A stretch of 64,000 nucleotides of DNA from NCBI RefSeq assembly GCF_000003815.2, contig NC_049987.1, positions 23,851,868 through 23,915,867 on the forward strand. Reading direction: 5' to 3'. This document shows, in pieces, positions 12,100-24,100 of this stretch. Below the pieces are notes generated by a model. The model ran no database searches, was not told the origin of the DNA, and was given only the letters and a program-made list of their open reading frames with translations. This stretch comes from Branchiostoma floridae. Lineage: Eukaryota; Chordata; Leptocardii; Amphioxiformes; Branchiostomatidae. Within the stretch, counting starts at the first letter, position 1. Each line of letters starts with the position of its first letter. The position numbers were made by a program, and so were the translations under genes.

Positions 12100-12410
12100 T
12101 TTATCTATGAAGTTTTTTTGGGGCTCTATTAGATTTTAGGTCGCAATGAAGCCGTCCCCCCCCCTCCCCAACTGGAATGGGGATTTTTACTGGATCGGCT
12201 ACTCCATAATTGCGCGTCTTACACTGCGTACATGCATTTTCTTGTTCTTTATCTATGAACTTTGTTGGGGGCTCTATCAGATTTAAGGTCGCCGTGAAGT
12301 CCCCCCAACCCCCCACCCCACACGCCCCCCCCCCCCTCTCAACTGGAATAGGTTTTTTTAATGGATCGGCTACTCCATAATTGGGCGCCTTACACGGCGT
12401 ACATGCAGAC
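12100..12410. repeat. Tandem pair of about 140 bp, C-rich
   Basis: TTTATCTATGAA, GGGGGCTCTATCAGAT, AAGGTCGC, a C-run and GGATCGGCTACTCCATAATT occur twice in order (from 12100 and from 12249). The copies look like right halves of the neighbouring foldback family, amplified in tandem. Confidence 0.6.
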
Positions 12411-15013
12411 GTGGACACCGTTATTCAGAGTTACTATGATTGATGCTGCCGGTCTGGGCCGGTAATGTACATGTATCCGCCTATTGTGGGCCATAATCAG
12501 CCCACAGTCCACTCCATAAATCATCAGATACTGTTATTACAGGTTGCCATTTACGTTCTCTTATTTACAATTGTACGGTCTGCATATACACCGGCATTGA
12601 CGTATGGCCGCCTGTCGTTTTATGCTAGAATTTCTCATACTGTGCAAGAAATCTCCCCTCCGGATATAATCAGTTTCTCTTCTGTGTGTTTTTTGCCTTT
12701 GAGCCAGTTTGGAAACTCATGAAAGAAGTTTATTTTTATTAGAAGGACCTTGAAAGGGAGGAATGATTGTGGTTTATTGGACTTGCTGATTATCAAGTTG
12801 ATTTTACAACTTGATAATGAGGCGAAATGCGTAACAGGAAAATAAAATCATCGTAAAAACCAAATCAGATATTAGCAATCGTCAGAGCTACTTAGTTTTA
12901 AGATACAGCCAACGTGTACGGAATGTCTTGTGGATATATAAGTGTTCAAAATGCCTTGGTAATTCCACTCCTTGCTGAAGATATACACCAAAGTGGGTAT
13001 AACCCCTGGGGTTTTACGCGATGAAGTTCCCCTATTGCTTAAGGCTCCTGGATATTCCGTTAATGGAACTGGGCTATTCTTTAGGGCCGTTAAGGACGGA
13101 GCTAAGACGGTCACCTCGAAGCAAATGGACGATAAAAACATTCGGCAATGACAGAATGCTCCCGTCGTGGACTGTTTCTTCTACCAAATTCATCCACTGG
13201 ACTTGGAAAAACGCAATCTATCAAACGATAGTGACGTTTACAAGCATTAAGAGATTATGTAATTGCTAAAGGGTAACCATCATGAGACTTACATTGCTAT
13301 GAGTCACTTGTTACAGATTCTGAGGACTGGCACTTTCGGGATGGATGATAACACACATCCGATAAAACGTACTTCTAGAAAACCTTAATTCCTATTCACT
13401 GACAAATGTCCCATTAAAGGGAAATTCTGGCATAATTCAAATTAATGGTTACTGTAAAGTGGTTGGACAGAGCACAGAAAGGTTTCAATGCAAGTAACTG
13501 AATCTACATATTTACATCCATTCAATAATCTTCATCAATTTTTGTTTCTCTCTATCAAACGTCTCAGAACGAAATCTTCGGGAAGCCTATTATACACGTA
13601 ATGAGTGGAACAAGTAACGCAATGCATTACAAAGACTAGGAATATTGCGCTATTTACTAGTGTACCGCAAAAACACACTAAATCAATTAACGACAATGAT
13701 AATGTAAATCCAAAAATGAAGCTTAATTGAAATAACTACACTAATGATAATAGTTGTGACAAAAATCAAAATGCGAGTTTATTAGAATTAAGTATAAGGT
13801 AAATAGAAATTTAGAACCTATGCAAGTCACTGCACATACTGTCTATGGATATGATTTCACATTGTCAGTATTGGTGTTATCAGCTTGCTTAATTAGAATC
13901 GAATTATTACGATTCCCTCTCCTAGATCTTCTATTATTTTGATTTTATTATTTTCACATATATTAATTGACGATAGTACAAAAAGCCCTACAATTCAACA
14001 CATATATAGAAACCATCCCCATCCGTAATATCTTGACAAAGTCGAAATTGAAAGTATAGCCCATGTTTAATCGTGCCGTTGATAAGTTTAACTTAGTTTT
14101 GAACAAACAAAACACATCTGATATCGGCACAAACAGAAGATCTCCAGGCAGATCTACCGTTCGCATTACAGTAGACAAAAGGCCCAAACAGTATCCAACT
14201 GAGAACACTGCCTTGCCACTGCTAGATCTGCTTGGAGATTAACCAACAGGTGCAACTGTACAATGATAAACTCTCTTCCAACACAAAGGTATACAGGGAT
14301 CAAATTTTCAATGTACACAGTCGCCTTCTTCAGGATCACATGCCTTAAAAAATCTTAAAATGAAGTGTATGTAACAGTTTACGTTCTGAAGTGATTGGTC
14401 ATCAGTATTGACTCCGAAGAAGGCAACAGTGGTCGTTGGAAATTCTATCCGTGTGTACTTTTGTGTTGAAAAAAAGTTTATCATTTCAATATGATTACTA
14501 CCAACTAGGGGTGGGTACCAGTACAGAAAATCATGAACCAGGTCTAGTCCAGGTCCAGACCTGTGCCTTTGCCTTATTGTCTGTGAAAAATGGAATGGGC
14601 AGTACAAAGTAACATCTGTTTGACGGAGTATCAGACTCAGGCATTTCAAAACCCTTTCGTCATGTGCAAGACTAATGTCTCTGTTAACGTATAACATGTT
14701 TGACTGTAGAAACTTGGTAGAATTATTCTCTACTTCGCTATTGTTATATTCTTTGGTCTGTAAGCCCGAAAACCCTTGAACACCTATTCATTTTCCCCCA
14801 GGGATCTTTGAAAAACGCCGACCAGGCGACATGTACCCCTGGATAAATAAATAAACAAACAAATAAACAAACTTATCTGTCCAAATTCCGGTCTGCTGAT
14901 TTTTTTTCAGGGCCGGTTTTCCGGACCAGTGCGCGAAGAAACATCGGTTTTGTAACGGCAAGGTGTACCTGTACCCACCCCTACTCCCAACACAGATCAG
15001 CTTCCATGATAAT

Positions 15014-15136
15014 TCACGGGACCTCATTGTCCACGTCGACAACGTCTTCCAAGTCCGAGCCTCGGTACACGCTTCGTCTTGCTGGTTTCTTCTGGCTTCT
15101 GTGCTCCAGTGGGGGTGGAATTTGAGCCACGTTCTG
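15014..15136 (-). CDS. Gene A exon 12: C-terminus and stop
   Basis: Forty codons and a TGA: QNVAQIPPPLEHRSQKK, then SVYRGSDLEDVVDVDNEVP. The acceptor is TTTTGCAG followed by CAG, a tandem NAG-NAG site. The gene B last exon is also exactly 123 nt with the same arrangement. The protein ends NEVP, which does not fit a class I PDZ ligand. Confidence 0.87.
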   Translation of the reverse strand, partial: QNVAQIPPPLEHRSQKKPARRSVYRGSDLEDVVDVDNEVP

Positions 15137-18100
15137 CTGCAAAACATGCACAGATTGGGTAAGATTAAACTCAACGTTCAAGTTTAACATATGGATATTC
15201 AATGTGAGAAACAAACCTTATAAAGTGACCAGAGGGCAAGAAAGTTCGTTTCCTTGTGGTAGCTAAAGCGCTTATTCAGATCAACAATTAGCTTAATAAT
15301 TATCATTTTAGCTATTCATCGTGTGGTCTTTATCAACAGATTACTGTACAAGGCAAAATTACACACAGAAAAATAGAATACAGAATATACATGTATAGAA
15401 TATCACAAGTGATATAAAAGATAATCTAATTTCGGTCCACGGATGGCTATGTCGATGTTATTGATAAAACCTACCACAATAATCATAAAATCGTCGATTT
15501 GAAGTTTTTAGCCATCAATCATTTTGAACAATATGTTGAAACGTTTCATGAGGATGAATCGATCCGTAATGACCGTAATTAACGTTTAGGGCAAATTTAG
15601 GAGCATTTCCTTTGTAACATATTGATTGAGTTTAATGTTTTCTCCAAGGAGAGAAAAGATGACAATTGCTACATACTCTAAGAATTATGCCATTAAATCC
15701 CCGTAGAATGTGAAATGTTGAAGAAACACTTTACAACGTGGCCTCTAGTGTCAATGGCGTGGGACGTGAAATGGCGCCGTGGGAGGTGTGAGTGCGTGTG
15801 TTACACGTCCATATGTTTTAGTGCGGGCCGGTCATGGTACATCCATCCATCATCAAATGCCATAGGTTCCCGGGATCAGGACTTGCTCGTCATCGGACCA
15901 AGCTGAAAGCTACTGGTCCATAAATCTTCGTGTCGAGCCGCGTCTTCCCTTCGTTATCTATAGAATTAAGTGAAGCCTTCTGCAACTAAACATACCTCTG
16001 CAATCGCCTCGTGCTATTATAGATACCTTATACTTCCCGTAGGGCATAGTAATGATACATTATTTGAGGTATAAGGCAGACTGAATTTGACAGAGCGCTT
16101 AAGGCCCCTATCGACTAGAAGGCGATGCGCTCTCACTGCGACCTGAATAGGATATGTGTAAACGTTGATTTCTTACTCGGTATATCATGCAGCATGTAAA
16201 AGTGTGACTGAGAGGACAACAAAACACATAAAGTGAAAAAAATCGTTTCTTTTGGATACAATTCGTTGAGCAATCTGTCAAATTCCATGTCGCTGAGAGA
16301 GCGCGGCGTGGGCACCGTCCTAGTGGAAAGGGGGTACAAAGAATTTGGTGAAACCCTCTACAACTAAACATTACCCTGCAATCTGTAGGGCATAGTAATG
16401 ATACATTATTTGAGATATAAGGCAGACTATATTTTCCGAAAATTACCTCATCAGGTTGGTAAGATATACAACATTAGAGTTTTATTTTAGCGACGAGAAG
16501 CAACAATCCGGTAAGTAACTTTGAAAAAGATGCCTGATAGGCGTTAAAACGTATGCAGGTGAGACTAAGAACGATCAAACATAAAGCCAAACTTATTTGA
16601 TTGTATGAATGACATACCCTGTGCACTTAAAAACCGATGCGAGCATTAAAATAAACAGGAAATTTCCCAAAATAGTTGACTTGGAATCTAATTGGTCTGA
16701 AATTTTGAAGAAATGCCTAAACAATAAATGAACTATTATTCGTTTTCCGGTATTTCTTTTGCAATTTTATCTGCTCATTTTACAGGTTTTTTTTAACAAT
16801 TGACAGTATGGTAGCAAACCTTTATTTTTGGGATAAACGAACAAAATCTGTGCGCGTATGATGTCATCGTTAGAATCAAGTCGGTTTGGCCCAAGGCGGA
16901 GCTTAAGATATCGAAGCATACGCACCGAATATATTGCTTTTTAATGAACATTAAAGGGACTGAATTGTTTGCTCATCTTTCTTCTGTGCATTTAAATAAT
17001 GATGAATGTATCTACTCAGTTTTACGATATAAGCTAGATTCATTACTAGAGCACGCCAACGGAGTTTACTGGTTGATTACTCCCGTTATGTAGGGCAAAT
17101 GGGAACTGCCTCGTAGGTGTACGGGTATATATTACCGCGAGGTTTGAGTCACTTCTGTTACATCCGATATGGGAAATATAGGGACCCATCTTCAATCAAG
17201 CCCCGGCACTTACCTGGCCCCAGAGCTGTCATAAAAACAAACACCGACAGTTGTTTCGTGTCGTAATTTTGCTAATGGAAGGCTGGGTGTGCGGGGGACC
17301 GCTGGAAGCATGCGGGGAGAAACAAGGCCACGTATACCGTAAATGCAGACATGTTCGCGGTGGTAATATGTTTGCGGTTTTCGTGGTGACCAATTCACCG
17401 CGAACATTTTTTTTATTATAGTATATATGAGACTGCAGTCTATGACGCTACCGCGAACTTAAAACCACCGCGAACACTTCATTGTCCCGCTACCGCGCAA
17501 GTAAATTTAATCCCCGCGAACTTAAATGCATACCAGACCCCTCCAGGCTGTCCAACTATATACTTTAATGATAGAAATACTCTAATTTAATTAGAAGATT
17601 CTCTCACTTTAGACATATGAGTAGCACTGGCGATTTTATATTCCTCACGTGTTTTCAAATTGACAAACCGACTGTTGCTAAACCCATACAAACCTACATT
17701 TCCACAATTACCAAGAAGCGAGAAGAAGCCGAACTCGGTCTATGGTAGTATCATGAATGTTCTGTCTCTATTGTGACCTGTACTTAGCTCGCTTGGGCAA
17801 AAATTCATATGTACAATAAATGTCTTCCTTCCTTCATTCATTATTCTCCCAACAAGAGCCAGCGTTTTCAGTCAAGGCCTAAGGTGGTATCTCACTGCAC
17901 TTGGGACAGCGGTGCGGCACTGCCGGGTTCGAAAAATAGTCAATTAATATCAGAGATAAAAAACAACAATATTCTTACGTTTTGTGTATTTTGTTGTCTT
18001 CTAAGTCATACTGTTACGTATTACGCATTATCTAGATAATAAAATATCGGAGAAAATAGCACAGCATTGTTGCACTGGATGAACCCCGCAGTGACGCAAG

Positions 18101-21100
18101 GGTAGTGAGACGCCACTTTAAAGGTGCGCTCCTACCGCACTTGTGTCAAGCTTGCGTTACTGCGGGGTTCGTTCACTGCGTCACTGTTTTGATATTTTCT
18201 CCAATTTAGATATTGCGTAATACGTAAACGTATGACTTAGAAGACGACAAAATACAAAAAAAAAACGAAAGAAAATTCGTTCTCTAACTCTGAAATTCAT
18301 TGATATTTCGAACTCCGCAGTGACGCAAGATTGACACAAGTGAAGTGAGATACCACCTTAAGCCACGTACCTCCTCGGTGTAATCAGCGGGATCGCCGAT
18401 GTCCTCCCCGTCGGGACGATGCCGCTCCACCGTGGAGTAGGGCGGGAGGGAGGTGCTGTGAACCAGGCCTGAAGGACAGAGATTCCAACAACAGAAGATA
18501 ACTCATTTGCATCAAGATAGTCCTAACGTGTCTTCCCCTGTTTCTTTTGGGCCTTCAAAAACCGTATTCCTCCCCTTTTTTGCATATATCAATTCATAGT
18601 TAGGATGAACCTGTTCTCCAACTAGATCTGTTTTGCATATCAATTCTTTGCTAGCATACAATAACTGCTCTCCAACAGATCTCTCCAGTGTCACTGACGA
18701 AAGACATCGGATGGCCGGTGTCTAAAACATCTGACCGTTTCCAAAACCATATCTTGAGTAACTCTTGCGTAACTGCTTTTTAGCATGACTACCTTCTTTA
18801 CTTTACCTGTGTAAGTGAGTCCCACAGCCTTCCACTCTTTGTCCACTCTTGGCGGGGGCCGCGGCTTCATGGTGCCGTCCACCTCCTGCAGTTCCAGGTC
18901 CTCCACACCGGAGTCGTTCGTGCCGTGGCCGCGCTTACGACCGTACTTCGGGATCGGCGGCATTGGCCGGGGGGAAGACACGCCCAGAGGTTCTGCAAAA
19001 ATAAGATATTGTATAACGCTAGTTTACCTTTATCGGTCAGGTAACCTGTATCCATTGTTCACTGAAACAGAGCTCCGTTGCAGGAATATCAAAGTCGTTC
19101 ACACTGCAATAGAATTTAAGGTATTGCATTTTGAAACTTTCGTCTGTCGACTTGATATACTCTGTTTTTAAGAACGAAACGGATATAAGTTACGCACGGA
19201 TAAAGGTTAACTAGGGATATAGAATCATGACGTCTTTGAAAGATGAACATCTATTATCATATAGCCAGGCGCCGCGGACCAATCAGAAGGCCCCGTTCCA
19301 CGTTGGTTATGACGCCGTAACACGTAGATTCAGGCCAGGCAGGTGGGTATCGCTCCCCTGATTGGTTAGAATGAATCGACACCGGCACCGGTTTATTCGG
19401 TGGTTATCGCACCTGACCAGGGATTATCTCACCATATACACCTCGGGCCGGGGCATTAACCCTTTATTCAAACATGGTAAATAAGGCCCTTGACTTGTTA
19501 ACAGCTCTAGTGTCGAATTTTCCCTAGATTTTCCATAAACTATCCAGGCGTGCCTTGTTTACATCTCTTGGAACTTTACCTTTGACACGTTTTTCGCAAT
19601 TCATGTTGCTCCTCAGCACACTTGGAACCAATAACGTGCTTATATGGAGGTTCAACTTCGCAAGTGCAAAGGCAAAGATGAAGGCCCCCGACTAAAGATG
19701 CCTGTCTCGACCATACTGTATACATGGCTGGATGCATATGGTCTCCCTAGGTCGATTTTCTATGATAACTTTCAGACGAGTTTTTTCTCAAGGCCCTTTA
19801 CTAATGACCATGCGTAAATCCACTTAGATTCGTAAACCTCCTTATTGTTAATTCATTAATTATAAGAAAGAGTGAATAAAAGCCAATGAATGATATGTGC
19901 TAGAATATATTTCAAACCTCAGAACAGCTCACCTGGAGGTCGCGTTACGCATATCAGCCCTTTCTTCTTGGCAACAGAAATCCCGATAATCACGATGGTA
20001 ACAACAAGAACGATGCCGGCTGTGGTCGCAATAATGATGGCGGGAACATGGTCCGATTCTAGAGACAGGAAATAGTATGAACATCAAGGTTCTTTTTCAC
20101 AATCACATGTTGATACAGTAGCCGACACGCAGGTGACCGCCTGTCACCTTCTTCAGGGCATTAATGACTAGCGCTGACTATGCAGTTAATCATAGGTGTC
20201 GATTTAGTGTAACAGTATATTGGGCTAGTCTGTGTAATCCCGAGCTGGTAGGCTCCGATGTAGGACGGGCCTAAGAAGCGCGATTATATCAGGCTATTTC
20301 TGGACGTATTCTAAAAAATAGCTTGCCATACAATAACTAAATGCAGACAATTAATCGTTTTGATTTATGCTAAGTAAACGTATACATAACTAACAGTTTT
20401 TGCATGCATTCCTCTAAGATATTCAAGGTATAACTAAGGCACATTGGTATCTGTATAACTTTTATCAATTAACGCACTAGCTACAATCTAGAGGATGTAG
20501 AATCTCTTATTGTCCTTTATACCCCCTTAAAACTGGGACGGCGCTCTCGCTGCGCTCTCTCTGCGACCTAAAATTTAACAGATCGCTCAACAAATTGTAT
20601 AAAAAAAAAAGGGAATCTTTTCTTGTTTGGGGGCTCTTCATTCACATTTTTACATTCTGTATGATACATCCAGCTTGAAATCAAAGGTTACACATATCCG
20701 TTGTAGGTCGCAGTGAGAGCGCAGCGTGATCGCCGTCTAGTGGAAAGGGGGCCTTAGTATGCCCTTATTGGTCAGACTTCTCACCTGTGAGCTGCAGCTG
20801 AAAGTTCCTCTGTACAGAGCCGAACATGTTACTGGCTCTGCAGATGTACGTCCCTTCATTCTTATAGGCGACGTCTTTAATAGTGAGAGAGCTCGACGAA
20901 GACTTTACATCCATGTCTCTCTTCTTGTTGATGGTTATGAACTCGCCTGACGCTACAGTCAGTTCCTTCTCTATCCCGTCTCGGTCTCTCCACAGCCAGA
21001 TGATCCGGTCAGGCATGGGGTCCGCCGTGATGTCGCAGGCGAACCGGGCGGTCCCTCCCGCAGCCACTGCCGTGGCCGATACTGACTCCTCCCCGAGAAG

Positions 21101-24100
21101 CTGGGGCCGTCCTATAGAATTTAAAACGCATTTTCAAAATAGGAATCTAAGAAATTAAACTGTTACTCACAACTAGGGAGACCGGGCCCTGTTGTAATGA
21201 GCTTTTCGAATCTCTCTATACATATACATACATACATACATACATATTCATATTTATTAACAAGATGAAGCATTCACATATATATTCATATATGTATTTC
21301 CCTACACAACGTAAAGCGCTGCATGATAAGCTTTCGGTCAGGTCTCTGTCCTTTTTCAAGTAGAAATGAAGCCTATTTCATGTGACCTGAACGGAAGCGT
21401 GACGTCAGCAAGGGGTTCAAAGGTGCCCGGCATTCGGTGTTGGCCTCCGTCTCTGTTGGTGACTTGCCCCAACACACGTATAAATGATATTTTGTTCTAT
21501 CAAGACAGTGTATTTTTTAAAACATTTTCTTGCTTTTGGGCCCATGCCATCACTATGTGAATATATGATGTACTTTTGGCAGCTATCGCATGGCGTCGTA
21601 AGTGAAGCAGTAACAATGGCATTACGCGTACAAAACATGAATGAAGGTCATAAACACATATTGTGCTTCAGTCGTCTATTATTGGTTATACGTACGCATA
21701 CACACACCGTTGAAATGCGCAATCCTAAACGTGTTTTATATATTTTGTACAATATTGGAAAATAATTTGCATACCGACGATGTTTATGAACGTATCCTTG
21801 GTCACCTCCTGAAACCCGCCACTCGTGGCCACGCACTGATACGTCCCCTCCACGTCGTAGCGCACCCGGTGGAACCGGAGCGGGTTCTCCCAGTACAGGG
21901 TTGTATCCTTCCGCCGCCAGCGGATGTGAGGTTTCGGGTTTCCGTCCGCCAAACATCGTAACTTGAACCCCTCCTGGTCGTGCATGAGTGTGATCTCGTC
22001 ATCCATCGTCGGGTCAATCCACGGGGCGTCTACATGTGGTCAGGTTTAACATAATGATTTAAGTCATAAAGTTTATTGCAGATTCTTGCCCGTGGGCTAA
22101 TTGCAGGTAACATGAGAGATTGTAAAAACAATATCACAAGTGTCTACTCAAGTGTAAAACTAGTAAAAGCTAACTCTAGATCCTGGGTTATTGAGTTCGA
22201 CTCCTTTTCGAAAACTGGAAGATGAAAGATCCTACCTTTTCTATTATGTGTGGGTTTTGTGATGTTAGAAGGGTCTGTGGCGCTAATAGTATAGGTTTTT
22301 ATTTTATTTTTTGTTGGTAAAGAACTCGCCAACAACCTTTCTATCGGTCCTCTGACCCTTCTCGAGTTGAAATGAACCCCGTCTGAGTCACGTGGCCTGA
22401 ATAGAAGTGTGACGTCATCAACGCGAGCTAAAATGAAAATAGAGCCCATGGACCAACCCTTGCCGACTGTCTGCCGGGCACATTTGACCCGTTGCTGACG
22501 TCATACTTCCATTCAGGTCACGTGACGTATGATCCCAGGACTGACGGATGCTTTTTGGTTAGCGCTTTATTTTGTTTTATATTGTGTAAGGAAATATAGG
22601 TTAACTTTGTTACTATGAAATATGTCTTCTCTATATGCCCTCTCAATACTGGTCCTAGATGTTGGAAATTAGAATATTTTCAGTTAAGAAAAGGTTCAGC
22701 TCGAGTTTGCTTTACGATGAAGAAAGAGCATACATATTTCAAAGGCACTTAGCTAACTAAGGCCAAATCTCCTAGAATGCTCCTTTGATTCCACGCATTA
22801 AGAAACCAGCAGATGGCGACAGATGTACATTAGCAGCTCACTGTAGGCACTTACACTGCACATCCAGCGTGGCAGTACCCATCCCGTGGGGAAGGACACC
22901 GTTGTCAGCAGTACACTCGTACACTCCGCTGTCATAGCGGGACGCTTTAGGTAGGGACATCGTCTGGCCTCTGTTCCTTGGTGGCACAAAATAAGAGTGG
23001 CACATAGTCACTTAAATGTAGATATGCCGCAGGTGGCAGGGCAGAGCTGGTCGCCATATGAATTTTAAAATAAATGTGCTTTAGTAAAGAAAACGAATTG
23101 TAGTCTGTTATATGTAAGGCTAGACCATGTGAAGATATTATGTATATGTTTGCAAATGTTACCTTTGTAGTTTATGTCTTAAGTCTTATATTCAGTAGCC
23201 TCCTTCACCGGCCTCTCTGGGAACCATGGCAATTTTTTTTTTGGGGGGGGGGGGGGGGGAGTTCGATTAGCGAATATCAACCGGGAATATGCCGGGAAAG
23301 GAATGTATGTCGGGAAAGAAATATACACTGGAAAGCTTGTACGGGCTAGACGAAACCGGGTTCCCAGTAGCAACCTGATTTCAAACTTTCTGGTGTGTAT
23401 TCCTTTCCCGGCATATTCCCGGTTTAAAATCGCGAATCCCCCCCCCCCCCAAAAAAAAACAAAAACAAATTGCCAAGGTTCCCAGAGAGGCCGGTGAAGG
23501 AGGCTATATATTCAGCATCTGTGTAGCCAGGAAAGAATTCTTGTATATCTTACTCGTTCTTCCCTTTGATGACGAGCCCATGTCCGAGTTTTCTCCACGT
23601 GACCGTGGCTGGAGGGTTGCTGTCCACCAGACAGGACAGGTTGGCGGGGTTTCCCTCCCGTACGTGCACGGAGGTCTGGGGTACTATCACCGTAGGGGGG
23701 TCTGCGGAAACATGGAGCCATCAAACTGACATAGATGCAAAGCGGAAGTGCTGTCAGGGAGATTTACGTATTGTGGCGTCGTTAGCCATCTACTGATTTT
23801 ACTTATGGGACTTTACCAATCATGTTATAATTCTGGTACATGTTTCAAACTAGCTCTAAGTTGTATTTAAAAAAAACTGACATCGAAAGTTAAACATCCA
23901 GTTAATAATATGCACAAGATAACAGTTCGTCAAGCAACAGGTAGCATCCGTTACCCTTCGTCGCTGTTGTCTTACTTACTAAAGCTGAACTATAGTTAAA
24001 GTGTCGATACTGATTTTCTTATGATTAGAGCCAATATTTCATACAGATAATGCAGACGAAGAAACAAATGCATTGTTATCCTCTAACTTACAGTGAACGG

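Larger units (their letters stand above)
10120..15013. other. Intergenic region between gene A stop and candidate gene C start
   Basis: It includes the gene A 3' untranslated region (not delimited). 10120-10390 is GC-rich and may be the gene C promoter. 10680-10990 and 11280-11600 hold degenerate short duplications. 11809-12041 is a foldback, followed by a C-rich tandem pair (12100-12410). 14310-14340 carries a short sequence (AGTCGCCTTCTTCAGG) of a kind seen near ends of non-LTR elements. 12420-14300 shows no gene. Confidence 0.5.
15137..18370 (-). other. Gene A intron 11
   Basis: A 3.2-kb intron before the last exon. It contains a CGATCG-type foldback at 16103-16335, a region rich in CCGCGAAC words in both orientations (17340-17530, a degenerate foldback) and two back-to-back foldbacks at 17880-18361. 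15190-16080 and 16340-17330 hold no recognised feature. Confidence 0.55.

Noticed and set aside
14308..14697. 129-codon minus frame downstream of gene A
   Set aside because: It lies in the probable 3' untranslated region and repeat DNA; no domain recognised.
20785..21111. Gene A and gene B as one very long Ig gene
   Set aside because: Each has its own membrane exon, tail and stop, and gene A has its own signal-peptide exon, with 15 kb between.
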